From: Phialocephala subalpina
Taxonomy: Eukaryota; Ascomycota; Leotiomycetes; Helotiales; Mollisiaceae
Direction of reading: 5' to 3'
DNA length: 64,000 nucleotides
Assembly (NCBI GenBank): GCA_900073065.1
Contig: FJOG01000005.1
Span: 310,001 to 374,000, forward strand
Under the pieces are notes generated by a model, which was not told the DNA's origin, searched no databases, and saw nothing but the letters and a program-made list of their open reading frames with translations. Positions 11,943 through 23,494 of the stretch are shown in pieces. The translations under genes and the position numbers were made by a program. Position 1 is the stretch's first letter. Each line of letters starts with the position of its first letter.

Positions 11943-12301
11943 GATTGCGGTGATAAGGAAGGGGGAGTGGTTGCGCTGTTGAGTGCGAATGGGTTGGCGG
12001 AGGTAGGTTGTCACCGTGCGTTCGTGGACGCTGTAGACTCTAGATACTTAGCGGCTCTGATGATTGCGCGGAGCGTCGTAATTTGTACAATTCAGAGAAC
12101 TCAAGCCTGCTAAAATATAAGACGGAGTGTAGCCTTGTTGGATCCACTTCTGTTGTTGGGCCTAGATTGGTTGTTCTGCAGCTCGCCGAGGCCTGTGAAC
12201 TTGGAAATCTTCGCGCCTCGAGTCCTTCGCTCCCAACTTCGCAAACATTCAAACATGAGCTTATGAAATCGCGATAAAAACATCAGGCAATACCGATAGC
12301 T
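11943..12301. promoter_or_regulatory. Divergent intergenic region PRP18 / SAP18
   Basis: 359 bases between two head-to-head start codons, expected to act as a shared promoter. No specific site is claimed. Confidence 0.45.
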
Positions 12302-13135
12302 ATGGCTTCTCCTCCAGAGAAAATTGATCGCCAAACACAGACTCCATTCTTCCTAAAGCTGTTCTACAGAAATAATGCGCTTCACAGGTATGTTCAGCCT
12401 CGCGCTACGTCTACACAATTGCAAACACTGACAATTCACAGAGTCGACGAATTCCTCTCACCTTCCTCCCTTCCTCCTCACTTACAAGTATATACCTGGC
12501 CATCATGCACTCTCCGCGAACTTTCTCACCTCCTCACATCCGCATTACCATCCCTCCTCCCAGACCCAGCAATCGGCACCCGACTCTCATTCCGCCTCAT
12601 ATTCCCCGACACACGCAGCGCAGGACCAGGCAACGGACCTATATCTGCTGGTCGATACATTATGAAAGATCTCGGAAGCGTGGTAATCGGAGACGGTGGT
12701 CCTGGAATCCTGCCTGACGAGGAAGGCGCTGCTATTGTCAGAGGAGGGCAGATGGAAGGTCCTTTAGGAGGAGATCCGGAAAAGACTCTACAGGATGCGA
12801 GGTTTGTGATTGGGGATTATGTTTCTGTTACTATTTCGCCTGCGATGCCGAATGGTGGAGTTGCGCCGCCACCTTCGGGGCCGTCGAGGGGTGGATTTGG
12901 AGCTGGGAGGGGTATGGGTGATTTTGGAGGGAGGGGAGGATCGGGTCCGAGGGAGAATGGGTTTAGTGGTGGGTATAGAGGGAGAGGAGGTTCTAGAGGA
13001 GGTGGTAACTTTGGTGGAGGATTTGTTCCAGCTGGTGAATGGAGGAGGGGGGAGAGAGTTCCAGATGGACCTGCTGGAAGTGGCAGAGGACGAGGGTTTG
13101 GTGGAGGATTTGGAGGGGGAAGGGGAAGATATTGA
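12302..13135 (+). CDS. SAP18: SAP18-family protein with a C-terminal RGG-rich tail
   Basis: SAP18 is a ubiquitin-like-fold protein found in Sin3 histone deacetylase complexes and in the ASAP splicing-associated complex. Exons 12302-12387 and 12442-13135 give 259 residues. The domain (about 15-160) shows PFFLKLFYRNNALHRVDEF, LPPHLQVYTWPSCTLRELSHLL, GTRLSFRLIFPD, GRYIMKDLGSVV and DARFVIGDYVSVTI in the canonical order. The 54-base intron is in frame and has no stop, but removing it gives the family's HRVDEF. After residue 165 comes a glycine/arginine-rich tail with many RGG and GGF units, not present in human SAP18, which would allow RNA binding (inference). Confidence 0.9.
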   Translation: MASPPEKIDRQTQTPFFLKLFYRNNALHRYVQPRATSTQLQTLTIHRVDEFLSPSSLPPHLQVYTWPSCTLRELSHLLTSALPSLLPDPAIGTRLSFRLIFPDTRSAGPGNGPISAGRYIMKDLGSVVIGDGGPGILPDEEGAAIVRGGQMEGPLGGDPEKTLQDARFVIGDYVSVTISPAMPNGGVAPPPSGPSRGGFGAGRGMGDFGGRGGSGPRENGFSGGYRGRGGSRGGGNFGGGFVPAGEWRRGERVPDGPAGSGRGRGFGGGFGGGRGRY

Positions 13136-13434
13136 GAAATGAAGTATGTAATGATACCACGAGCGATTTGTAATTGTACTGAGTGCAGATACTCGGTCAT
13201 GGTGGGTTTGGCCTGGAGTTACTGCAGAATAGCAAAATAATCACTCGATTTCCTGGGCAACTTCTTCCAACGCTCGTATAGTGAATGCCGTACCGGTCCA
13301 AAGCCTGCCCTCAACTCATATAGATGTAGTTGCTCGTCACACTATTCAATTGTCGCCGAGCAGCAGGGTCATTCATCGGTTCCATTGCCTTCATATGTAC
13401 AGCTCAACCCTGGCTCCTCAATCATTCCAATCCC
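13136..13434. other. Intergenic region between convergent genes
   Basis: About 300 bases between the 3' ends of SAP18 and the NDUFB4-like gene. Nothing recognised. Confidence 0.4.
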
Positions 13435-13816
13435 CTAGAACTCAGCGACCGTGTCTCCCCTACGCTTGCCTCTCATATCCCACTTGCCCTGCAGAGCTGT
13501 CAGTGATGTTCGAAACTGTCTGGATGTCCCTCTCACGTCGGTTGTGTAGGCCAAGTATCCGATTAACGCTGGGAACGCAACAACGTATGCGAAGGTGATT
13601 CTAGCAGTTCGTCCGGTCCATCTGAAGTACTTGTGCCTGTTGATCCACATCTCTGCTCTCTATTAGTCGTCATGATCTTTCCAAGCTTGGAGGAGATGGC
13701 GCATACGATTGTACCGTTGCAGAGCAGGGTCGAGAGCGATAGCTGTAAGATCTGTCAGCATGTAGCTCCAATTGAGTTCACAACATAAGCCTACGATGAT
13801 TGCCGTGGCCCGCCAT
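13435..13816 (-). CDS. NADH-ubiquinone oxidoreductase B15 / NDUFB4-like subunit
   Basis: An accessory subunit in the membrane arm of mitochondrial complex I. Four small exons, 13795-13816, 13707-13742, 13537-13652 and 13435-13488, give 75 residues starting MAGHGNHPIALDPALQRYN. There is one membrane helix (about residues 42-57, FAYVVAFPALIGYLAY) preceded by a basic, aromatic stretch, HKYFRWTGRTARI, and followed by the typical fungal end GKWDMRGKRRGDTVAEF. The first exon has only seven codons, which would be missed by simple ORF calling. I base the family on length, the YKYFRxTxRTAR-like segment and the DMRGKRRGDT tail; the symbol is withheld because naming differs among fungi. Confidence 0.78.
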
Positions 13817-14214
13817 GATGAGTTGTGTTGGCGCTGGTCGTACTTTCTTTGCTGTGGTCGTCTTTCAATTGAGCCTCACGAGCTGATGTCTCTTTTAGGA
13901 GCACCGGGGATAAGATCTTCCGGTTTACGACAGCCGAAGTTGCGCACCTCGAGTCTATGGTGTGCCGTACTACGATGCCTCCAATGATTTTGACCCACAA
14001 ACTTTCAGCCTCGGCCTTTACAAAGGTTCGCTATTGGCCCGTGCGTTCATTCTGATTCAAGTGGAGTTAGGATTGTGCGACTTGATGTTCGATAAGGCTA
14101 TATAAAGTTATTCTTTCCCAGGCCATTTTCTTTTCCTCATACTTCTCTCTTCTTTCAGAATCAATCCTCTGATCTTTCACATCATCTCTCTCAAACTCGA
14201 AACTCAATCACATC
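13817..14214. promoter_or_regulatory. Divergent intergenic region, complex I subunit / GST
   Basis: About 400 bases between head-to-head starts. The GST side has a pyrimidine-rich leader just before its ATG (14150-14205) typical of fungal promoters. Confidence 0.45.
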
Positions 14215-15347
14215 ATGGCTGCCGCAGATGCAAGTCAAGCGAAGGTCAAGCTTTATTGGTGAGTAGAAGACCAGACACAGTTTATAGTACCTCAATTGAC
14301 TTTGATAGGCTCAATCAATCACGCTCCCAGCGCATTCTATGGCTTCTTGTAGAATTGAAAGTCCCATATGAGCTCGAGATCTTCCACAGAAACAAGGAGA
14401 CCAAGTTTGCTCCTCCTGAGTTGAAGAAAGTTCATCCATTGGGAAAATCTCCAGTCATCTCTGTTGAAGTCCCAGGATCGCAACCTGTTGTTATCGCTGA
14501 GAGCGCTTTCGTTGTTGAGTACTTACTTGATCACTTCTCGAATGGCAGCACATTGCTGCCGAAGAGATATAAGGAGGGTCAAGAGGGGAAAATTGGAGGT
14601 GAGACTGAGGAATGGTTGAGATTCAGATACTTCATGTGAGTCTTCTAACTTTCCATTGTCCTTTCTACTATCGTTCATCGGGGACTGCAAACGATGGTCT
14701 TGCTGTTTTTCAAATTCTTTCCTTCTTCCTTGTGCTACGTCGGACATACATAGTCGATGCATGTGATTGTATACTGACTTCAAACTAGGCACTACGCTGA
14801 AGGTTCATTGATGTCATTCATGCTAGTAGCACTGGTCGCTCTGAGTAAGTTGCAATCATTTGGATTTCTGAAAATCCAATTGCTGATTTTCGACTAGATA
14901 TCAAGGAGTCCTCGGTTCCCTTCTTCATCAGACCCATCACGAACGCCATATCAGGAAAGATCAGTTCTGGTTTCCTTGAGCCGAACTTCAAGACGCATTT
15001 CGAGTTCCTTGAATCGCAGCTCAAGACTTCACCAAACAGCGGCAAATATCTTTGCGGGCCGTAAGCTCGCCTAACCCCTTTCCTCGTCACTTCGACACAG
15101 CTCAAATCTTGCACATCCGTCTAGACCTACTTGATTTGACATTCACTGACGCACCTACAGAAACCTGACTGGAGCTGATATCCTCCTGTCATTCCCTCTG
15201 ATCGCTGGTCGAGGCAGAGCTGGCTTGACGAAAGAGAAGTATCCATTGCTGTACCAGTACATCGACAGGCTGCGGGAGGAACCAGGTTACAAGAAAGCTG
15301 CTCAGAAGATCATTGAGATTGAGGGCTCATTCGATGAGACGTTCTAG
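14215..15347 (+). CDS. Glutathione S-transferase
   Basis: A cytosolic GST that conjugates glutathione to electrophiles. Five exons, 14215-14258, 14309-14635, 14789-14844, 14898-15060 and 15161-15347, give 258 residues. The thioredoxin-like N-domain has KLYWLNQSRSQRILWLLVEL with the active-site region just after the first strand, then HPLGKSPVI (cis-proline loop) and ESAFVVEYLLDHF, the glutathione gamma-glutamyl site ES. The C-terminal helical domain carries LTGADILLSFPL, the N-capping box of GSTs, and ends RLREEPGYKKAAQKI. The arrangement resembles the fungal Gtt1-like group. Its substrate is not known; neighbours give no pathway. Confidence 0.92.
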
Positions 15348-16148
15348 GATTTGTCTGTTTTTGTACTGTACCATTACGACATCAATCATGATAGAACTAA
15401 TACGCGTCTCTCCCCTTAGTATATAGTCATAATGCATGCTAGTACATTCTAGACTACACTGCTGAGTATCACATGCCGGGGTTGTCAAGAACATGGCGCG
15501 TTTGGAGTATGTAAGACCTCTGAATTGACTCTTTCATCTCTATCATTCTTGGTCTCCATCATTCTCTCTTGGGGAGCAAGTCACATTGCTTCATTTCGAA
15601 ATTTTCTGATGTTCGGTTCTTGGAACTAAAGAGTTGAATCTGAAGCTAGTTTTGAGTTCCGAATATTCGTTGACTTTAAAATCAGACAAAACTTTAATGG
15701 CAAGGATTTTGTCAACGTCAAGGCTCCACGCATATTCGACAGAAGCTCATGGATTGCCATTTATTCGACGCTGAAAATGGCGAAATATCCAAGAAGGCGA
15801 GGAGTCGCTCAAAGACTTCAAGCCATGAACAAGTAGGGTTTTATCAACTAGGTGTTCAGCAATTGGGTGTCGAAAAAGGACTGGCTTTGAACGAGCAGCA
15901 CTAGCTGAGACTTTCGTGATTGTTGAAAGAGGTTGAGTTATTTTGAAATTCCAGGGACTCAAAACTCTCTGAGAAGAGAAAGATCGCCGATCAGAGGAGA
16001 ACATTTCATTCTATCCACTTTCAAAGCAACGTAAAACGGAACGCATCATACTCCTGCAAAAGCACGCAACCCGCCCACACACCCCAAACTCCATCCCACA
16101 TGTGCACTATGGCCCAACCAGGTATATCCCTGCCCTCCAATCCCCCAA
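15348..16148. other. Intergenic region
   Basis: About 800 bases between the GST stop and the stop of the PAR32-like gene (convergent). An 85-codon ORF on the minus strand, 15747-16004, has no recognisable similarity and is not annotated. Confidence 0.4.
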
Positions 16149-16871
16149 TCACTTTTGACGATCCTGACCTCTCCCGTTATCCCTCATCTCATAAGCTCCC
16201 CCAAAAGCCCTCTCCGGCCTCGCCAACCCCACCTCAACATCTCTCATCACCGCTCTCTCAACCTCCCTCTTCCTCCTCTCCTCTTCCCTCTCCCCTTCCC
16301 TCTCCCTCTTCTTCCTCTCTTCCTCCTCAGCTTCAGCCCATCCGTAATTGCCTGCTCCGCCTCTTCCTCCTTTATAGCTAGGTTTGGAAGCTCCGGGTTG
16401 GCTGAAGGCAAGAGAAGAGTCTTGGGTTTGGGCTAGGCCTTGAGAACTGAGCTCGGAAGGTTGGACCCAGTTTCCTGCTCCACCGCGGCCGGTGTGTAGG
16501 TATTCGGGGGGTGGTTTGGTGGCGGATGTGGTGCGGGTTAGGTTTAGGGAGGATTCGTGTTGGGCTTCGATGTCCTGGGGGAAGATGTTAGTCAATTGAA
16601 GATATGGGGGTGTTGCAAGATGAAGTGAAATTTCGAAGTGTTCAAAAAAGACAAGAAGCAAGTGAGAATTTGAAGATAGGAAGGGACATTGAAAGCATTG
16701 TAGATGCAATTGAGGATGTGCGCAACGAAGGGAAGAACGTACTTTGGACGCTTCATCAAGACTGGGTCTGCTGTGGAAATTCCCAGCTCCTCCGCGACCA
16801 GATCTGTAAAGGTCCGACATTGCTTCTCTCGACCTTTGAAGCTGTTCAATTGACAGACCTTGCCTCGGCAC
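16149..16871 (-). CDS. PAR32/DUF3602-like protein with GRGGAGN repeats
   Basis: Fungal DUF3602 proteins, named after yeast Par32 (phosphorylated after rapamycin), are small, disordered and marked by GRGGAGN motifs; Par32 regulates ammonium transporters under TORC1 control. Exons 16743-16871 and 16149-16574 give 184 residues. Three motif copies are seen: SGRGGAGNF in the first exon, TGRGGAGNW and GGRGGAGNY in the second. A highly charged Glu/Arg/Lys block (EEEERKKREREGEREEER) follows, written at DNA level as a long CT-rich tract on the plus strand. An internal ATG at 16820 (MSDLYRSGRG) is an equally good start. Function in this species is inferred only from the motif. Confidence 0.82.
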   Translation of the reverse strand: MPRQGLSIEQLQRSREAMSDLYRSGRGGAGNFHSRPSLDEASKVRSSLRCAHPQLHLQCFQCPFLSSNSHLLLVFFEHFEISLHLATPPYLQLTNIFPQDIEAQHESSLNLTRTTSATKPPPEYLHTGRGGAGNWVQPSELSSQGLAQTQDSSLAFSQPGASKPSYKGGRGGAGNYGWAEAEEEERKKREREGEREEERRKREVERAVMRDVEVGLARPERAFGGAYEMRDNGRGQDRQK

Positions 16872-19800
16872 GAATAAAGTTTGCGATGATTGAAAGGTTT
16901 TGGAAAAGTCTTATCGCGAAGACGCGACTGAATTTGTCCCCATCCAAAGTCACGATAGGGCGTGTATTGCTTTTTGCAATGTCAACCGCTTATTGGCACG
17001 AGGAAGAGAAGTCTCTGAGGGATATATTTGCTTTTGTTTACTTCAGGTACAAGATGAGAAAATTTCTCTTAACCCTGGGCGAAAGGGAGATCTACCCGGA
17101 ACATCGCATCATGATCCAATGTCTTGGAAATGAGGGGCAGTCGCCGATCTCGCGGGGCGGGTTCAGTTCAGCAATTTTGGTTCTTCTTTTCTTCTAGCTT
17201 TTTTCTATGTCTCTTACAAGTGACAGGTAACAGTGAAGAAGGCGGCTGAAGAAGCATGCATGTATGTCTGAGATGGAGAAGCATAATTGCAAGGAGGGTG
17301 AGACAAGAAAAATCAAAAATGTCTCGTGGGACGTCATCAGTCAAGTGATTGAATGATCTGTTACCACAGTAGACGCGTCAGAAGGATTGCATAGAGGCAA
17401 AGGATGTGATGTAAAGCGGCGAGCGGCGAAGTAGTAATCTTGTATACGCAACCTTTTCCACTCTGTTGAAGACCTTCGTGTTCTCGTATCTAAACTTTAC
17501 AAGCCATATCACGTGAATATACTTCTACAAACTTTCCAGGAGCTTTTCTTCCCTCGGTCTGTTTAGTTTCCTGAAGACGGACTCATGTCTGGCTTGTCCC
17601 TGAGATCCGTTCTGTCCCAGATTCAAACAAAGTTCCGGCTCTCCCGGGCCCAGATCGATCAAATTAGCCTTCCAAAGTATCTTCAAAAACGTCACTGTGG
17701 ATATCAAACTGTGCTTCTGACCAAGCCACGCGCGCCTTCTTCACTGAAGCCGCTTGTCTGGGCGAGCTGACTGTGTACTCAGCCACCAATCTGTCATCTT
17801 CTCGTTTTACGTGTTGCTGTTAGTATTCGGCGTCGGTTTCGGACTTTTACTTTTTGGAATAATGGAGCAGTATGTCCCGATTCTACGTTGGCCGTATGCG
17901 CATCTCGGCTCGTACCTGGCCTGGCCTGGCCTGGACATTTTTAAGCATCAGGTTTAAAAGGTAGGTAGAGCTGAAAGCGGCACCATGAGGGATTATGGGC
18001 TGCAGACTGCATGCTCAAAGCATTATGCAAGGTCTCAACCCCACCATCAAAGGCCAGGTTAGGAAACAATCTTCAAATTTCTGTGTATGTTACAAGAAAA
18101 CTTTATTGAGAGGCGAATTATTCGAGGTTGTGATTGGAAGCAAATGTCCCGAGAGTCGAATAGATTGTCGCACTGGTTTGGTACCAGGTTTCTCACAGCA
18201 CGGGCTGGAGAACAGGCTTTTTGATTGACCTCGTCTCCAGAGTCAAGATGGATATCTTTCCAGCAAAGTGCTCCAAGGCATGAAAGCCATCAGAGACGCT
18301 CGAGGCGTTCTGCACGTAGCGGGCCATATCAGTCGCTGTCTTAAGGCCCGGAGGTCGTCTCAGACATCTGCGCATCAACTTCCAAATTCAACAAATTCAA
18401 CTCCAGCCTCGGACATCGATGTACAGTACCATTCGGGGTTTTCAGCAGTAAAAGTGTCCTATTTGGACTTAGCCTTGGCTAAGTGAGCACCCCCAAATCA
18501 AAGTCTGGACACTTCTCTGCCTCTCTACCCTCGATCCGTTGCAGACGCAGTTCCCTATGATGGGGAATTTCATGCCGCTCGAATCGCCTGCCTTGCTGGG
18601 CCAGAAATTGAGGGGGTGGTTCCAACGATCCAATCAGACGCAAGGCGCCGCCCCCGCTTCAGTACGTGGTATGCAGGTGCTCGAAAAAGTATTGATTGAC
18701 AGCATCCCCGACAATTATTTTAAATGGGGCGAGTTGTACCTCATTTCGACGAGACGATTGTCCTTGAACGAATGAAACGCCTATGAGCTTATTGTTCGTG
18801 GTGTTGATCAGCGATGATCGGTCCTCGGAATTCGAGGACAAGAAGTCTAGATCAGAGTAGAACCTCCCTACTTGTATCGCCCAAGATTTTGAGGGAAGTT
18901 TGTCGGCGCTGGAGCCGGCCCAGGAACACTGAAACCAGGTTGTGCGGTACCTGCGGTTGTGTGAAGTCTGACAGCTGTGCTAGAAGTTTCAGAACGAAGA
19001 TGCTGCTCCCAGCCAGAGACTGAGAGCCACAGCATCAGTCGACGTGGCCGCGTGAAGATATCAAAAGTGTTTTCATCCTGATAACAAGCTGCCCTGGGCG
19101 TCAGTCCATTCTCCACTATGTCGCAATCCCAGCGCGGGCGGTTGGCGCTTCTCGTGGATGTCTAGGCCTGGGATAGGACGGCATCCCTCAGGCCTGCTTC
19201 TTTCTGAATCTCGAGCTGATGCGCGTTGAACATGCTGCTCGCTGCCCTGCCCGCACACCCTTTTCTCCTGCGTCGACCCCAATGGCTTTCTCCCAGGAGT
19301 GCGTATTGCCTAAAGGACGGCGTAAGGCAGCCTAGGTGTGTGTCAGGAGACACAGATCATTGGCTTGATCTCGCTGAGGTCGACAATCACGAGGATCGAC
19401 GAAAGCAGTTAGAAGCTGTTCTTGTGTGTGAGCTGCCAAAAATATTGAGGTCCATCCTTCGAGATTGATTAGGAATTCAAGGTCTTTTGTGAGATCATGC
19501 TGAGAAAAGGAAGTGGCCCGAGTCTAGCTGCACTCTCAGAATTCATCTGACCTTTTTTCGCATCCTTTGTTCCTGCAGAAACCACGCAGGTAGAGCCAGA
19601 ACAGAAAAATATATGTCCGTGGCACACCAAAAACCGTGCTTTGTCAAATTGGGCTACCTGCGCAGCCGACCAAGGGAAGTGCGACCCCCGGGGCTCACTC
19701 CAGGCGCTTTCAACTCTCGAGGTTATTCTTATTCTTTCGACACTCAAACGACATTCCTTACGACCACACTCTACGACTCCATTGACTCCATCGTTCTCTC

Positions 19801-20193
19801 AGATCAAGGGCTTCATTGCTTCTCTGATCGTCGTTCTTGCTTACTTGCGCATTGCATTCTCTCCTGCTTCGATCAATCAACAGGACCCCGCCGTTCGCGT
19901 CTCAGTCGTGCCCGTTCCTATCAACCTGGCGAAACAGAAATCAGTCAATTGTCGCAGTTCCTCGCTTCCAGTTCGACATTCAATCAAGTCATCACATCCC
20001 GAGCACTTTCGCACATTTGAACCGCATCGACTTCCCAGGATCCCCCAAGCTTATGCAGGTAGCTTGAAGCTTCGACGATCTCCCTCCGAAACCACTCCAC
20101 CACACTGAGTCCAAATTATTTCTCGGCCCTCATACGCAGCTTCTCTGAGCTTCGAGGATTGAGGGCCGTCTCTGCAAATAGTTTCTGGTAGCC
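16872..20193. other. 3.3-kb stretch without a recognisable gene
   Basis: Only short, unrelated ORFs are found on either strand, with no transposase, reverse transcriptase or terminal repeats that I can see. At 17915-17934 there are four exact CCTGG units in tandem. The last 600 bases are pyrimidine-rich and probably form the promoter and leader of the C2H2 gene; they include a 155-codon ORF (19641-20108) of doubtful meaning. Confidence 0.4.
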
Positions 20194-21755
20194 ATGGCAT
20201 CGTCAAAGGTACAAACAATAACTACATGCCAACATAATTTATTTATAGATCAGCGCTGATCATGCACTCAACAGGAAATCCAGCATTCCTCCAGGCCTCT
20301 GAGCCAGCATCGTCTATCCATGTCTACAAATTCTGGCTCCCTTCCGAAATCTCATTCACGAAACCATTCCCATTCCGTATCATCGGGATCCCTTATCCCC
20401 AGCCATCGAGTGACACGTCGGAAGAGCGTGTCTTCCAATGCCGCCAGCAATGTCGCCGCAATGGTAGCTGCTGTGAGGGAGGCGGGAGAAACCACAACGG
20501 GAATGCCTATTACTGCCCGCCGAAACACCATGTCGAAGAACGCCTCTGCCAGGGCCACAGCTCTCGGAAGCCTCCCTTCACCACCCGCCAGTCTGCCGAG
20601 CCACAGAATTCGAATGTCAAGTGGAAAGTCTGATCGTGGTGAGAGTGCCATTGACGACGATCAAAACGATGATATTGATGAGGATGAGGAGGATTTTAAA
20701 CAAGCGCGAATGAGAAGAGCCAGTGAGGGCCAACACCTGATGAAGGACGGAAAGAAGAGCGCTGGGAGTGATCTCAAGTGTGACAAGTGTGGAAAGGGAT
20801 ACAAGCACAGCAGCTGCTTGTCCAAGCATTTGTTCGTGCCCACCTTCCTTTCCAGAGTGTGCCAACTTGGCTTCGCGATGCGAATCCGGTCTTGATAGAA
20901 TAAGAGCTGTCTATCAAGACCTGTGGTTGTGCGATTTCCTAAGAATGATTGTTAACACTTGACTGCAGATGGGAGCATACCCCGGAGTGGTCTTTCACTT
21001 CCAAATTGCTTATCTCTAAGCATCAACAGGTGCAATTGTTGGAAGCGGCCTCTGTCCTCGTCGCTATGAATCAAGATGGCACTACCCCACCAGATTCAGC
21101 GAAGGACTTCCAAAGCGACCAAGACTCGGCATCTCCCGCTGCATCGGGCTCATCGGAACAGCACGATGGGATCAGCTCAGCGGATACGACACCTCCCCCT
21201 CAGGCGGACATGTTCAATACTTATAGCAGTGGATCCTACACTGGCAGGCACAAGAGGTATAGCAGCGGGACAAACTACTCTAGATCCTACCAATCCGCTC
21301 CATCAACCAACTTGCCGTTCAGTGGCAGTGTTCCCAGCGGCTCTGGCTTCGGCCACTACCGTCAACCGAGCCATGAACGTCGCCCACCGTCTTCGGGTAT
21401 CAGTCGCAACCAAGAAGATGAGGGCTTGGCAGCTGCCGTCGAGCTCCTCTCTTGCAGCTTTGGAAGCACTGGAACTCCCAGGACGATTCCCGTTACCCTC
21501 CCAGCGGATGCTCCACCTGTCCCTCATATTCCTGCGCAATATCTCAACCAAGGCAACTTTTCAGGCACAACCCTGACACCACACCAACACCCTCGCCAGA
21601 CCGAGAGTTACACTCGTCACCAGATCCGTCACGATGGAGATATAAAGATGGAGGAGAGCGAGGAAAGCGTCGCAGATGATGATGAATATGACCACCGTTC
21701 CAGAGGACGAAGTGACGAAGACGATGATGGCGTCTTTGGTCGCATGGAGGAGTAA
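20194..21755 (+). CDS. Single-finger C2H2 zinc-finger protein
   Basis: A probable nuclear regulator of a family widespread in filamentous ascomycetes. Exons 20194-20208, 20275-20831 and 20969-21755 give 452 residues. The first exon codes for only MASSK and is followed by a 66-base intron. The one C2H2 finger (Cys-x2-Cys-x12-His-x3-His, beginning KCDKCGKGYKHSSCLSKHL) is split by the 137-base second intron just before WEH, and is followed by the conserved helix EWSFTSKLLISKHQQVQLLEAASVLVAMN. The N-terminus is serine-rich with RRKS-type phosphorylation sites. The C-terminus is disordered and ends in an acidic stretch (EESEESVADDDEYD). Target genes are unknown. Confidence 0.87.
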
Positions 21756-22391
21756 GGAAGGACACATAGCCGATGAGAGACCTGTCCTCGGCCGATAATT
21801 TCTTTTGTAGTCTGTGATATATAGTGGCGAGCAAGTTCCGCAGCTCCGCAGCCGATTTTCAGCACCGAAAGGACTGGCAGTATTGTCCAGAGGTTAAAGT
21901 GATGTCCAGCGTCGAGCAAACGCCACAGCATTTGAGGAATTATCTTTTGGATGGAATTGAGCATGTCATATAGTGAACGTATGTCATGTATGAAATGCGT
22001 TAGCGAACAAAAAGATGAAGTCTTCGAGAGATGTATGAATGTGATTGCACCACGTTACTGACATTGGCAAAGACAGCAAGGTGAGGAATAATAAACTCGT
22101 TGGTCGAGATAAGAAATAGTGAGAAGGATATCCCGCGATACATTTCGTTGTAGAGAGAGTTATGAAATTGTAGAACATGTGGTAAAGTTTGGAAGCTTCT
22201 TGAGAAAATTTCGGTTTAGGAGACCAACCCGTTTGAGCTCCTTTTTATGGGTTGTCCGGCCCACGATTAATGTACGTCACTGTTCTCGCGTTTAACAACA
22301 TCGTGAGTTTCCAACCACCCCACCAAGCAGCACAACATCGCCTTGCAACAACCCATTTCCTTCTGTGCATTTGCGACATTTGGCCCTCAAG
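21756..22391. other. Intergenic region
   Basis: About 640 bases holding the 3' flank of the C2H2 gene and the promoter of the membrane-protein gene. No gene recognised. Confidence 0.4.
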
Positions 22392-23494
22392 ATGCCATCT
22401 ACCAAGCAGAAAGTAACAGATAAGGCTGTAGCTGTTTTGCAGCAGGGCGACGCCGTTATTCGTCCTTCCAAGATCCCGCGTGTTCTTCGATTCCCCCTCA
22501 TTGTTGTGCTGTCGACAGTGCTCAGCGCCTTTCTGTACTCGTTCACTGCGGACTATACTGTTGCAAATCTTGCTGGAGTTTCTCGGAGACACGAGGGGTG
22601 GGAGGATATTGTTGTTCTCGTTGCATCTAGAGCGCAAGTGTTCCCAGATGTTCTTGGGTAGATTACTTGCTAACGCGTTATAATAGTCTCGAGCTTGGTC
22701 TTGGATGGTTCGGGAATTATGACAGTTATGATCTGACTGCTCTGACTTTGTTGTCTCATGGCCCTCCAGTGAGTATTTCTGTTTGCGCCGGAAGGACTTG
22801 ACTAACAGCTTCCAAGCTCTATCTTCTGAAGACATTCTATGAAGTGAAGCCAGTGGCAATCATACTGTCGCTCATTATCGACTCTCTGACTTCCTATATC
22901 CCATTCCGACTTCTGCGACCTCTTTCCCTCGCGCACTCCGCCTCGATTTCTCCAAACTCCGTTACGGTGCCGAACAATGAGATTGTTACGTCAGTCTCCA
23001 TCCAGGCATATACCACTGTTCTTGCGGCCTCTATCTATGCCGTGACCCTCTACACAGCGTACTCGTCCTACCTCCCGGTTTACCTGGTCACATACTTCTC
23101 CGATATCAAGACAGTGGCTGCAGTACATAACTCGTCGGTGGTCACCCTGTTTCCTCTCACCCTTCTACTTGGGGTCGCTGCCAGGTCATTTATCTTCACT
23201 CCAGCTGCGGCTTCAGCACCATCAAAAGCGGATGCCAAACTAGCTGCTTTTAACCCAGCGTCGGCAACGCTTGCAGAAACGTTCTGGTATAATGTCTGGG
23301 GCTTTACTACGAGGACCAAGATCGTCATCAAGAGGACTGCAACTTTGATGCTTATTGTGGGAACCAACACATTTGTGCAGATATTCTTTACAGTCGAGGG
23401 TGTGGAGGCCATCGGTGCAGCTGCCTATTCTGGAATTTGGACTCTTGCCGCTGGAATTACAGGAGCTGTGCTGGGCCTGGTGGGGGCTGCATGA
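22392..23494 (+). CDS. Fungal integral membrane protein of unknown function
   Basis: Three exons, 22392-22657, 22687-22768 and 22817-23494, give 341 residues starting MPSTKQKVTDKAV. I count about six hydrophobic segments: FPLIVVLSTVLSAFLYSF (about 35-52), the segment after YEVKPVAIILSLIID, two in the middle (AYTTVLAASIYAVTLYTAY and VTLFPLTLLLGVAARSFIF), RTATLMLIVGTNTFVQIFF, and a glycine/alanine-rich last helix. There is no signal peptide. The first intron is very short (29 bases), near the lower limit for fungi, so the join at 22657/22687 is a little uncertain although it keeps frame and sense. No known transporter motif is seen and I do not assign a function. Confidence 0.72.

Noticed and set aside
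15747..16004. 85-codon minus-strand ORF downstream of the GST gene
   Set aside because: No recognisable motif, no splice partner, and it lies between two convergent gene ends; likely chance.
16155..16436. Proline/serine-rich plus-strand ORFs opposite the PAR32-like gene
   Set aside because: Shadow frames of the Glu/Arg-rich coding strand.
19641..20108. 155-codon ORF in the leader of the C2H2 gene
   Set aside because: Low-complexity, no similarity, and the overlapping frame 19613-20020 is equally open; kept only as possible uORF.
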